Part shown: positions 28,681 to 36,803 of the stretch, piece after piece
How the letters are laid out: every line of letters starts with the position of its first letter
How positions within the stretch are numbered: position 1 is the stretch's first letter
From: Pseudooceanicola spongiae
GTDB taxonomy: Bacteria > Pseudomonadota > Alphaproteobacteria > Rhodobacterales > Rhodobacteraceae
Reading direction: 5' to 3'
NCBI RefSeq assembly: GCF_014899185.1
Contig: NZ_CP045201.1
Span: forward strand, 3,883,501-3,947,500
DNA length: 64,000 nucleotides
Position numbers and translations under genes: made by a program
Notes under the pieces: model-generated
What the model was told of the DNA's origin: nothing
Databases searched by the model: none
Seen by the model: the letters and a program-made list of their open reading frames with translations, nothing else

Positions 28681-30057
28681 TCAGGATTTGCGGTAGTGGT
28701 GCGACTTGGGACGCGTCAGGGCCAGGAAGCCGAGCGCCGAGAGGCCCGCGCCATGCCCGGTGTCCTTGCAGCCCGTCCAGCAGAGCGCCGGGTCGAGGTA
28801 GTCACAGCGGTTCATGAAGACGGTGCCGGTTTCCAGCTGCGGCGCGATATAATCCATCGCGGCGGCGTCCTTGGTGTAGATCGCGGTGGTCAGGCCGTAC
28901 TTGCAATCGTTCATCATGGCGATCGCCTGATCGTCGTCGGAGACGGACATGATGCCAACCACGGGGCCAAAGCTCTCCTCGACCATGACGTCCATCTCGT
29001 GATTGACGTTGGTCAGGATCTGCGGCGTCAGGTAGGCCCCGCCATCATCGGCCTCCATCTCCTCGATATGGGCGACAGCGCCTTGCGTGACGGCCGAGGC
29101 GATCTGCGCGCGAACGGTGGCGGCGAAGCGTTCATTGGCCATCGGGCCGATGGTGGTTTCGGGGTCCAGCGGGTTGCCGAGGCGCAGGGCCTTGACCCAG
29201 GCGACGGCTTTTTCGACGAAGGCGTCATAGAGGCTCTCGTGGACATAAATCCGCTCGATCCCGCAGCAGCACTGACCGGCGTTGAACATCGCGCCGTCCA
29301 TCAAGCCGTCGACGGCGGCGTCAAGATCGGCATCGGCGCGCACATAGCCCGGGTCCTTGCCACCAAGCTCGGTGGCGACGGGGGTGAAGGTGCCTGCGGC
29401 TGCGTGCTCCATCGCCTGACCGCCGGCGACGGAGCCGGTGAAGTTGACGAAATCGAAGGCGCGGGCGGCGATCAGGTTCGAGGTGGTCTCGTGATCCAGC
29501 ACGAGGTTCTGGAAGACGTCCTCGGGCAGGCCAGCGGCCTCGAACGCCTCGGCCAGATGCTCACCCACCTTGAGGGTCTGAGAGGCGTGTTTCAGCACCA
29601 CCACGTTGCCCGCGATCAGGGCGGGGGCGATGGTGTTGATCGCCGTCATGTAGGGATAGTTCCAGGGCGCGACGACCAGCACGACGCCGTGGGGTTCACG
29701 GGTGATCATGCGGGTGAAGGCGGCGCTGTCCTCGATCACCATGGGGGCGAGGGTCGTTTCGGCGATGTCGGCCATATAGCCCGCGCGTTCGTTGAAGCCG
29801 CCGAATTCGCCGCCATAGCGGATCGGGCGGCCCATCTGATGCGCCAGCTCGGTGGTCATGCGGTCGGTCTGCTGGCCGATGATGGCGACAGCGGCACGCA
29901 CCAGTTCGATACGCTCGGCCATCGGGCGCGCGGCCCAGTCGAATTGCGCGGCGCGGGCGTTGTCGACGGCCATGCCTGCGGCGGCGGGGTCCATGACCTC
30001 GCGCTCAAGATAGACAGACCCGTCGATGGGCGAGATGAGTTTAACGGTCTTGGACAT
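28681..30057 (-). CDS. NAD(P)-dependent aldehyde dehydrogenase
   Basis: 458 residues. PWNYPYMTAINTIAPALIAG (Asn of the oxyanion hole), ELGGKDPGYV (general base Glu) and NAGQCCCGIERIYV (catalytic Cys within a Cys triplet) are present; the C-terminal FMNRCDYLDPALCWTGCKDT is the succinate-semialdehyde/aldehyde group variant. It oxidises an aldehyde to the acid. It begins 2 bases after the glutamine-synthetase-like gene, in the same operon. Confidence 0.93.
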   Translation of the reverse strand: MSKTVKLISPIDGSVYLEREVMDPAAAGMAVDNARAAQFDWAARPMAERIELVRAAVAIIGQQTDRMTTELAHQMGRPIRYGGEFGGFNERAGYMADIAETTLAPMVIEDSAAFTRMITREPHGVVLVVAPWNYPYMTAINTIAPALIAGNVVVLKHASQTLKVGEHLAEAFEAAGLPEDVFQNLVLDHETTSNLIAARAFDFVNFTGSVAGGQAMEHAAAGTFTPVATELGGKDPGYVRADADLDAAVDGLMDGAMFNAGQCCCGIERIYVHESLYDAFVEKAVAWVKALRLGNPLDPETTIGPMANERFAATVRAQIASAVTQGAVAHIEEMEADDGGAYLTPQILTNVNHEMDVMVEESFGPVVGIMSVSDDDQAIAMMNDCKYGLTTAIYTKDAAAMDYIAPQLETGTVFMNRCDYLDPALCWTGCKDTGHGAGLSALGFLALTRPKSHHYRKS

Positions 30058-30059
30058 GC

Positions 30060-31418
30060 TCAGGCTCTTTCAAATCCGCGTTGCAGTTCCCAGTCGGTGA
30101 CGACTGCGTCATAGGCTTCCTGTTCCCAGTCGGCGGCGCGGGCGTAGTGGTCGACCACGTCATCGCCGAAGGTGTCGCGCAGGAAGGTCGAGGTGTTCAG
30201 TGTCTCGCGTGCGGCGCGCAAGGTCGAGGGCACCTCGGGCATCTTGCCCTGTTCGTAGATGTCACCTGTAATCGGCGCGTCAAGGGTCAGCCCGTCTTCG
30301 ATGCCCTTGATACCTGCGGCCAGTTGCACGGCCATGGCGAGGTAGGGGTTCAGGTCCGAGCCGCCAATCCGGCACTCCATCCGAACGGATTTGGAATTCG
30401 CGCCGCAGAGGCGGAAGCCCGCGGTGCGGTTGTCCACCGACCAGACCGATTTCGTGGGCGCAAAGCTGCCCGCCTGAAAGCGTTTGTAGGAGTTGATATT
30501 GGGCGCGAGGAAGTAGGTGTAATCGGGGGCGTATTTGATCAGGCCCGCGCAGTAGCTTTTCATCATCGACGACATGCCGAGGTCGTCTTCGGGGTCATAG
30601 AAGGCGTTCTTGCCCTCGGCCCACATCGACTGGTGCACATGCGAGGAGCTGCCGACGCGGTCGCGGTGCCATTTCGGCAGGAACGACGCGGCATGCCCCT
30701 TCATCAGCGCGATGTCCTTGATCGCGAGCTTGGCGATGGTGTGGTAATCGGCGCAGGCCAGAGCCTCGGCGTATTTGATGTTCAGCTCTTCCTGACCGGC
30801 CTCGGCCTCGCCCTTGGAGTTCTCGATGGGGATGCCGGCGGCGTAGAGGGCGTTGCGCACCGGGCGCATCACGACCTCATCACGCAGGGTCAGCTGCATC
30901 GAGTAGTCGGCGTTATGCGGCGCGAGGGTTTCCAGCGCAGTGAAGCCGGATTTGCGGATCTCGTCATAGCTCTTCTCGAACAGGAAGAACTCAAGCTCGG
31001 TCGCCATCATGGGGGTCAGGCCCATCTCGGACAGGCGGGCGATCTGGCCCTGCAGCATGGCGCGGGGCGAATGGGCGACGGGGGCGTGGTGGTGATCCAG
31101 CACATCGCAGAGCACCATGGCCGTGCCCTCGATCCACGGCACGGGGCGCAGGGTGGAGAGGTCTGGCTGCATGATGTAGTCGCCGTATCCCGCCTGCCAG
31201 CTGGTCGATTTGTAGCCATCGACCGTGTACATTTCCAGGTCGGTGGCCAGCAGGTAGTTGCAGCAGTGGCTTTCGGACCATGCGCTGTCGACGAAGTGGG
31301 CGGCGTGAAAGCGTTTGCCCATCAGGCGGCCCTGCATGTCCACGATGCAGGCCAGAACCGTGTCGATGGTGCCGTCTGCGACCTGTTGTTTCAAAGCGTC
31401 GAATGTCAGTTGTGCCAT
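30060..31418 (-). CDS. Glutamine-synthetase family gamma-glutamyl-amine ligase
   Basis: 452 residues. Typical GS-III/PuuA-like features: TELEFFLFEKSYDEI (metal Glu), GQEELNIKYAEALACAD, GSSSHVHQSMW (ATP/Glu site His), and RMECRIGGSDLNPYLA. It lacks the adenylylation loop of GlnA, as do ligases that attach glutamate to amines (PuuA, IpuC, GlnA4). The operon context (alcohol and aldehyde dehydrogenases, formylglutamate-hydrolase-like gene) points to catabolic gamma-glutamylation rather than ammonia assimilation. ATG 31418 has AGGAAGAAAG upstream. Confidence 0.88.
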   Translation of the reverse strand: MAQLTFDALKQQVADGTIDTVLACIVDMQGRLMGKRFHAAHFVDSAWSESHCCNYLLATDLEMYTVDGYKSTSWQAGYGDYIMQPDLSTLRPVPWIEGTAMVLCDVLDHHHAPVAHSPRAMLQGQIARLSEMGLTPMMATELEFFLFEKSYDEIRKSGFTALETLAPHNADYSMQLTLRDEVVMRPVRNALYAAGIPIENSKGEAEAGQEELNIKYAEALACADYHTIAKLAIKDIALMKGHAASFLPKWHRDRVGSSSHVHQSMWAEGKNAFYDPEDDLGMSSMMKSYCAGLIKYAPDYTYFLAPNINSYKRFQAGSFAPTKSVWSVDNRTAGFRLCGANSKSVRMECRIGGSDLNPYLAMAVQLAAGIKGIEDGLTLDAPITGDIYEQGKMPEVPSTLRAARETLNTSTFLRDTFGDDVVDHYARAADWEQEAYDAVVTDWELQRGFERA

Positions 31419-31496
31419 GGCGTCTTTCTTCCTGCCTTTCAGCATAAGGGGGCGACCCTGAGGCCGCCCCTGAGAGATGTTTTGCGGCGAACCCTA

Positions 31497-32543
31497 TCAG
31501 AAGGTGTAGGGCGGGCCTGCTTTGGACACGACGTCGTTGTAGTCGCGGAAGATCTTGACGATCTTGGCCGCGGTTTCGCCTTCTTCGGCCATCTCGTCCC
31601 AGAACTTGACGGCGGCGTCTTCGACGGTCTTCCATTCGTCCTGCGGGATCGAGGTGAGTTCGAGCTTGTCGCCCTGCGCGCGCAGACGCGCTTCGCCGCC
31701 CCAATACCACTGGTTGCGGTAGGTGTGGCTGGCCTCGATCGCGGAGGAGACGATGACCTTGAGGTGTTCCGGCAGATCGGCCCAGCGTTGCTGGTTGACG
31801 AAGAACGACCCGATCCAGGCGCCGGAGATGTTGTTGGTCAGGAAGTAGTTGGTCACGTCTGCCCAGCCGACGGTGTAATCTTCAGTGATGCCGGACCATG
31901 CCATGCCGTCGAGTTCACCGGTTTGCACGGCGACCTGTGCATCCTCGTAAGGAATGTTCACCGGAACGACGCCAAACTGCGACAGGAAGCGGCCAGCGGT
32001 CGGGAAGGTATAGAGCTTGAGCCCGTCCATGTCGGCCAGCGAGGTGATCGGCTTGACGGTGTTGAAGTTACAGGGGTCTTGCCCGGCGGCGGAGAGCCAC
32101 TTGACGCCGACCTTGGCGTATTCTTCTTCCCAGATCTCGGCCAGGCCGTACTGGTTGAACAGCACGGGGACGTCGAGGGAATGCTTGGTCGCCAGCGGGA
32201 AATATCCGCCGAAGTTGCGCACCGGGGTGGGCGAGGCCATCGAGTCATCGTCCGAGTGCACACCGTCGAGGGTGCCGCGTTGCAGGGCCTGAAACAGCTC
32301 GCCCGTGGGGACGATCTGGTCGGCGTAGTAAAGCTCAATCTCAAGCTCGCCTTGTGCGGCGGCGTTGATCGCGTCGATGGCGGGTTTGGTGACTTCCTGA
32401 CCGAGGGCCGAGCCGGCGTAGGTCTGGAAGCGCCACTTGATCGCCTCTTGTGCGCGCAGGATGCCGGGGGCGGCGAGGGCAGCGGGCGCGGCCATGGCGG
32501 CGCCCCTCAGAAAGGACCGTCTGTTGGTTGGTTTGGTGGTCAT
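31497..32543 (-). CDS. TRAP transporter substrate-binding protein (DctP family)
   Basis: 348 residues. Twin-arginine signal peptide (NRRSFLRGAAMAAPAALAAP) followed by a DctP/TAXI-like solute-binding fold: ALQRGTLDGVHSDDDSM and VAVQTGELDGMAWSGITED are the strand motifs preceding the conserved binding-site Arg/Trp region. It captures the operon's substrate in the periplasm and passes it to DctQM. It is encoded between dctM and the glutamine-synthetase-like gene. Confidence 0.93.
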   Translation of the reverse strand: MTTKPTNRRSFLRGAAMAAPAALAAPGILRAQEAIKWRFQTYAGSALGQEVTKPAIDAINAAAQGELEIELYYADQIVPTGELFQALQRGTLDGVHSDDDSMASPTPVRNFGGYFPLATKHSLDVPVLFNQYGLAEIWEEEYAKVGVKWLSAAGQDPCNFNTVKPITSLADMDGLKLYTFPTAGRFLSQFGVVPVNIPYEDAQVAVQTGELDGMAWSGITEDYTVGWADVTNYFLTNNISGAWIGSFFVNQQRWADLPEHLKVIVSSAIEASHTYRNQWYWGGEARLRAQGDKLELTSIPQDEWKTVEDAAVKFWDEMAEEGETAAKIVKIFRDYNDVVSKAGPPYTF

Positions 32544-32598
32544 GTGATAACTCCCATGTTGCGGTTGTAGGCGCCCTGCTTGGGCAGGGTTCTTGTGG

Positions 32599-33924
32599 TT
32601 AATTCGCGTAGACCATGTTCGGCAGCCATGTGGCGATGCCCGGAAAGACCATGACGACGATCAGCGCCAGGATCATCACGGCGACGAACGGGAAGATCGA
32701 CCCGTAGATGTCGCGCAGGGTGATTTCCGGCGGCGCCATGGCGCGCATCAGGAACAGGTTATAGCCGAAGGGCGGGGTCATGTAGGCAATCTGGCAGGTG
32801 ATCGTATAAAGCACGCCGTACCAGACCAGATCGAAGCCGAGCGCGCCGACAAGCGGCACATAAAGCGGCGCCACGATCACCAGCATCGCGGTGTCGTCCA
32901 GAAAACTGCCCATGATCAGGAAGCTGAGCTGCATCAGGATCAGGATGACCCATGGGCTGAGGCCAAGCTGTTCGGTGAACAGGCTTTCGATCGCCTTGAC
33001 CGCGCCGAGGCCGTCGAAGACCGCACCGAAGGCCAGCGCCGCGAGGATGATCCACATGAACATGCAGGAGATAGCGAGGGTCTGGCGGGTGGCGGTTTCG
33101 AACACGCGCCAGCTCATCCGGCCTTTCAGCAGGGCGGCGACGAAGGCGGCGAGGGCGCCGATGGCCGAGGCTTCGACCAGCGAGGTGTAGCCCATCACGA
33201 AGGGCACCATCATCACCATGAAGATACCCAGCGGCAGGGTACCGGCCCAGAGCAGGCGCATCTTTTCGCGCCGCGGGATGTCGCGTTCCTCGGCGCTGAG
33301 GGCGGGGCCGAGCGAGGGGTTCAGGGCGCAGCGGATGACGATGTAGAGGATGAACATCCCCGCCATCAGGAAGCCCGGGCCGATGCCCGCCAGCCAAAGC
33401 TGGCCGACCGGCTGACGCGCGATCATGGCATAAAGCACCAGCACGACCGAGGGTGGCACGAGGATGCCGAGCGACGATCCCGCCTGAATGACACCGGTGA
33501 CCATCTTCTTGTCGTAGCCGCGTTTCAGCAGCTCCGGCAGGGCGATGGTGGAGCCGATGGCCATGCCCGCGACAGAAAGGCCGTTCATCGCCGAGACGAG
33601 GACCATCAACCCGATGGTGCCGATGGCGAGGCCGCCGCGAATGCCGCCCATCCAGACGTGGAACATGCGATAGAGGTCGTCGGCAATCTTGCTCTCGGAC
33701 AGCACGTAGCCCATGAAGACGAACATGGGCAGCGTCAGCATCGGATACCATTTCATCAGCTTCATCAGCGCGCCGTAGCCGAGGTCGAAGCCACCCTTGT
33801 CGCCCCAGAGGCAGAGCGCGGCGACGACGGCGACAAAGCCGATGGCGCCAAAGACCCGCTGGCCGGTCAGCAGCATCAGCATCATCGAGCTGAACATCAG
33901 CAGGGCGATCAGTTCATATGACAT
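32599..33924 (-). CDS. TRAP transporter large permease (DctM)
   Basis: 441 residues, about 12 membrane helices. MSYELIALLMFSSMMLMLLT at the start and LGILVPPSVVLVLYAMIARQ in the middle are the DctM signature. It is the transport channel driven by an ion gradient. The start is 1 base after the stop of dctQ, so the two are coupled. Confidence 0.95.
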   Translation of the reverse strand: MSYELIALLMFSSMMLMLLTGQRVFGAIGFVAVVAALCLWGDKGGFDLGYGALMKLMKWYPMLTLPMFVFMGYVLSESKIADDLYRMFHVWMGGIRGGLAIGTIGLMVLVSAMNGLSVAGMAIGSTIALPELLKRGYDKKMVTGVIQAGSSLGILVPPSVVLVLYAMIARQPVGQLWLAGIGPGFLMAGMFILYIVIRCALNPSLGPALSAEERDIPRREKMRLLWAGTLPLGIFMVMMVPFVMGYTSLVEASAIGALAAFVAALLKGRMSWRVFETATRQTLAISCMFMWIILAALAFGAVFDGLGAVKAIESLFTEQLGLSPWVILILMQLSFLIMGSFLDDTAMLVIVAPLYVPLVGALGFDLVWYGVLYTITCQIAYMTPPFGYNLFLMRAMAPPEITLRDIYGSIFPFVAVMILALIVVMVFPGIATWLPNMVYAN

Positions 33925-33925
33925 A

Positions 33926-34519
33926 TCAGACCGCTTCCCCGCGTATGCGCAGGATATCCTTGAAGAATTCCGACAGCACCTGCAGCAGCATCAGAAACAG
34001 CCCGATGCAGGTGATCAGCTTGATCGGCCACATGATGGGCCGCCATGAGGAGGAGGAGACCTCGATATAGCCCAGGACCTCAGACGCCGCGTCGGGGCCG
34101 CCGGTGACAAAGGCACCGATCAGCCTGGCGAAGAAGCTGAAGGGCGAGCCCATGAAATTGCCGAGCGAATAGGCGAGGGAGGCGAGGCCGCCCCAGATCA
34201 GCACCCCGAGGTAGAAGATCAGGCAGAACACGGTCAGCGCGTCGAGGCAGGCTTTCCTGTGGTCCGAAAGCTCGGCGTAGAACAGGTCCATCCGGACGTT
34301 GCTGCCGAGCTGGATCGAGTAGGGCCCGCCGAGGATGTAGTAGGCGACCATGACGAACTGCGCGGTTTCCAGCGTCCACATGGCGGGGGAGTAGAAGACC
34401 TTGGAGACGGTGGACCACAGCAGGATGCCCATCAGGCCGAAGAGGGCGAACATCATCACCCGCCCGAGGCCGTAGTTGAACAGGTCGACAAAGCGGATGT
34501 AGCCGCGCATCAGTCTCAT
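33926..34519 (-). CDS. TRAP transporter small permease (DctQ)
   Basis: 197 residues, four membrane helices. WTLETAQFVMVAYYILGGPY and RMDLFYAELSDHRKACLDAL are the DctQ pattern. It is larger than minimal DctQ proteins because of an inserted loop (GNFMGSPFSFFARLIG to SSSSWRPIMWPIK). The ATG overlaps the stop of the preceding gene by 4 bases. Confidence 0.92.
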   Translation of the reverse strand: MRLMRGYIRFVDLFNYGLGRVMMFALFGLMGILLWSTVSKVFYSPAMWTLETAQFVMVAYYILGGPYSIQLGSNVRMDLFYAELSDHRKACLDALTVFCLIFYLGVLIWGGLASLAYSLGNFMGSPFSFFARLIGAFVTGGPDAASEVLGYIEVSSSSWRPIMWPIKLITCIGLFLMLLQVLSEFFKDILRIRGEAV

Positions 34520-35313
34520 GCTGCACCGCCCCGTGACAGGTGTTTCTCGGCGCAGCGTGTCGCCAGTTGCGCCAGCGACCGGCTGAGCGCACCGCAGAGC
34601 TGTTCGGCGACGGCCGCGACGGAGGCAGCATCGGCCAGCAGGTCGTTGCGCACCTCGATCATGACGTTCAGGCGGCCGCGGGGAATGGCGTGGGTGGCCA
34701 GCGTGTGCGTGACGCCGTCGGTGGCGGAATAGGGGGCGTTGAGCTCGGCTTTCAGAGGTCCGCTCCAGTTTTTCATCATCGCCGTGGCGAGGCGGGCGTC
34801 GCTGTCGTGCAGCAGGCCGATTTCGGTGCTGCGCGGCGTGCCGTGCCAGACGGGGGTGAAGGAATGCACCGTGACAACCGCGCCGCCGTGACGTTCCAGC
34901 ACCGCCGACAGGGCGGTCTGGAAGGGGCGGTAGATTGCGTCGGTGCGGGCGGCGCGCTGGGCGGGGGTGAGGGCGTGGTTGCCCGGCACCTCGACCACTT
35001 CGCTGCGTTCGGGCATGGCGGTGGGCGCTTCGGGCGGGCGGTTGCAGTCGTAGACGAGGCGCGAGATACGGCCCGCCACCAGCGGCGCATGCAGGCGTTC
35101 GGACATCGCCAGCGCGAGGTCCAGCGCGCCGGGATCCCAAGCGGCATGGCTGAGGCGATCGGCCTGCGACAGCCCCAGACCGTCCAGCGAAACCGGGATC
35201 GTGGCGCTGGCATGTTCGCAGACCAGCACGACCGGGCCGGTGCCGCAGGGGTTTGTCACCGCCACCGCAGGGCCTTCATCTTGGTTAAGAATTTGTGAGT
35301 CACTGCCTGTCAT
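34516..35313 (-). CDS. N-formylglutamate amidohydrolase family protein
   Basis: 265 residues of the HutG/FGase family: VLVCEHASATIPVSLDGLGL, AAWDPGALDLALAM, VYDCNRPPEAPTAMP, VVTVHSFTPVWHG (metal His) and MIEVRNDLL. The family cleaves N-acyl bonds of glutamate derivatives. Being first in an operon with a gamma-glutamyl ligase, it could hydrolyse the final gamma-glutamyl or N-substituted glutamate product rather than formylglutamate; this is inference. The stop codon overlaps dctQ by 4 bases. Confidence 0.9.
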   Translation of the reverse strand: MTGSDSQILNQDEGPAVAVTNPCGTGPVVLVCEHASATIPVSLDGLGLSQADRLSHAAWDPGALDLALAMSERLHAPLVAGRISRLVYDCNRPPEAPTAMPERSEVVEVPGNHALTPAQRAARTDAIYRPFQTALSAVLERHGGAVVTVHSFTPVWHGTPRSTEIGLLHDSDARLATAMMKNWSGPLKAELNAPYSATDGVTHTLATHAIPRGRLNVMIEVRNDLLADAASVAAVAEQLCGALSRSLAQLATRCAEKHLSRGGAA

Positions 35314-35356
35314 GGCCGCAGAAGAGAACGGCACCGGGGTCGAAGTCAACGCATTT

Positions 35357-35375
35357 TTGTAGACATGGCTACAGA
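35357..35375. promoter_or_regulatory. Candidate RpiR operator
   Basis: TGTAG and CTACA form a 5-bp inverted repeat with a 6-base spacer in the divergent region between the operon (start 35313) and the regulator. An in-frame ATG (35365) falls inside the palindrome, which argues that it is not the regulator start. The arms are short, so confidence is low. Confidence 0.35.
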
Positions 35376-35418
35376 GCGCGAATATTTTGTAACCAATCAG
35401 ACAAGGGGAGTGCAGAAC

Positions 35419-36297
35419 GTGGCAGAGGCAGGCGCAAAGCAGGTCAAGGCGCTGATACTGGCGGCCACGACGCGCCTGACGGCCAGCGAAAAACGGGTCG
35501 GAGAGGTGATCCTGAAGGACTATCCGATGGCGGGGATGCAGTCGGTCACCAAGCTGGCAGAGCTGGCCTCGGTCTCGACCCCGACCGTTATACGCATGGC
35601 GCGCAAGCTGGGTTTTGAGGGGTTTCCAGAACTCCAGAACGCTCTGCGCAGTGAGGTGGCCGAGCGCATCAAGGCACCGTCGCTGAAGCGGGACGCGCGC
35701 TCCGCCGCGAGCGAGGGCGAGGGGCATGTGCTGCATCGCTTTACCGAGGCCGTCATCCGCAATCTGACCGGCTCGCTGGAGCGGCTGGACCCGGTGGTCT
35801 TTGACCGGGTGGCAGATTTGCTGGCCGATACCTCTCGCCCTGCCTATTTCGTGGGCGGCCGGATCACGCGGGCGAATGCCAGTTATTTTCACAATCACAT
35901 CCAGATCATCCGCGCCAACGTCACGCTGCTGAGCCAGACGCCGAACGTCTGGCCGCATTACCTGCTGGATATGGACGCGCGCTCGGTCCTGATCGTGTTC
36001 GACATCCGCCGGTACGAGAAGGATTTGCAGAAGCTGGCGGAGCTGGCGCAGGAACGCGGCGCGACGGTGGTGCTGTTCACCGATCAGTGGGGCTCGCCCA
36101 TCGCGCAGGTGGCAGAGAACGTCTTTAACCTGCAGGTCGAGGCGCCGTCGAACTGGGACAGCACCATCGCCATCATGGCGGTGGTCGAGGCGCTGATCGC
36201 CGAGGTGCAGGCCAAGCGCTGGGATGACACGCAAGGCCGGCTGCAGGAACTCGAGTCGATGTTTTCCACCACGCGGGTGTTTCGCAACTTTACCTGA
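35419..36297 (+). CDS. RpiR/MurR family transcriptional regulator
   Basis: 292 residues from GTG 35419, which has AAGGGGAG 8 bases upstream; an in-frame ATG at 35365 would add 18 residues but lacks a ribosome binding site. N-terminal HTH_6 domain (LTASEKRVGEVILKDYP, SVTKLAELASVSTPTVIRMA) and C-terminal SIS domain (AYFVGGRITRANASYFHNHI, VLIVFDIRRYEKD). SIS domains sense phosphosugars or amino-sugar-like ligands; the regulator is divergent from the amine/alcohol operon and most likely controls it. Confidence 0.9.
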   Translation: MAEAGAKQVKALILAATTRLTASEKRVGEVILKDYPMAGMQSVTKLAELASVSTPTVIRMARKLGFEGFPELQNALRSEVAERIKAPSLKRDARSAASEGEGHVLHRFTEAVIRNLTGSLERLDPVVFDRVADLLADTSRPAYFVGGRITRANASYFHNHIQIIRANVTLLSQTPNVWPHYLLDMDARSVLIVFDIRRYEKDLQKLAELAQERGATVVLFTDQWGSPIAQVAENVFNLQVEAPSNWDSTIAIMAVVEALIAEVQAKRWDDTQGRLQELESMFSTTRVFRNFT

Positions 36298-36300
36298 GGG

Positions 36301-36741
36301 CTACTGCGCCAGCAGCGTGCCGAGGCGGCGCAGGGCGAGGGTATAGCCCTCGGTCCCGAAGCCCGCGATCACACCATCGGCGCGCAGCGAGACATAGGAG
36401 TGATGGCGGAAGCTTTCGCGCTTGTGGACGTTGGAGATATGCACCTCGAACACCGGCCCCTCGAAGGTGTTGAGCGCATCCAGAATCGCGACGGAGGTAT
36501 GGGTGAAGGCACCGGGGTTGATCACGATGCCAGCGGCAGTTTCGCGCGCGGCGTGGATGCAATCGATGATGCCGCCCTCGTGGTTGGACTGGAAGAAGGC
36601 GCAGGTCAGGCCGAGGGTTTCGCCCAGGGTCGTGCAGGCCGAGGCGACATCCTCAAGCGTTTCGTGGCCATAGATCTCGGGCTGGCGTTTGCCGAGCAGG
36701 TTGAGGTTGGGACCGTTGATGATCTGGATCAGCTGCGCCAT
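36301..36741 (-). CDS. aroQ: Type II 3-dehydroquinate dehydratase
   Basis: 146 residues. [19 protein letters not shown] at the N-terminus, [17 protein letters not shown] and [17 protein letters not shown] contain the catalytic Tyr, Asn and His; [19 protein letters not shown] closes the lid. It dehydrates 3-dehydroquinate in the shikimate pathway. The stop is 3 bases past the end of the convergent RpiR gene. Confidence 0.97.
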   Translation of the reverse strand: MAQLIQIINGPNLNLLGKRQPEIYGHETLEDVASACTTLGETLGLTCAFFQSNHEGGIIDCIHAARETAAGIVINPGAFTHTSVAILDALNTFEGPVFEVHISNVHKRESFRHHSYVSLRADGVIAGFGTEGYTLALRRLGTLLAQ

Positions 36742-36803
36742 TGCGCCCTCCTCTGGCGAATACGTTCACCGACTGTGTAGTGCGGGGGGGCGGGCTTGAC
36801 CAG

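Noticed and set aside
27514-30114. Long plus-strand open frame (866 codons) opposite the two dehydrogenase genes
   Set aside because: Product is Gly/His/Arg-rich with no domain, and it lies antisense to two clear enzyme genes. High G+C makes long antisense frames by lack of stop codons.
30081-33921. Further long plus-strand frames opposite the ligase and TRAP genes
   Set aside because: Same reason: composition reflects antisense codons (many His, Gly, Asp, Val, Gln), no ribosome binding sites and no recognisable families.
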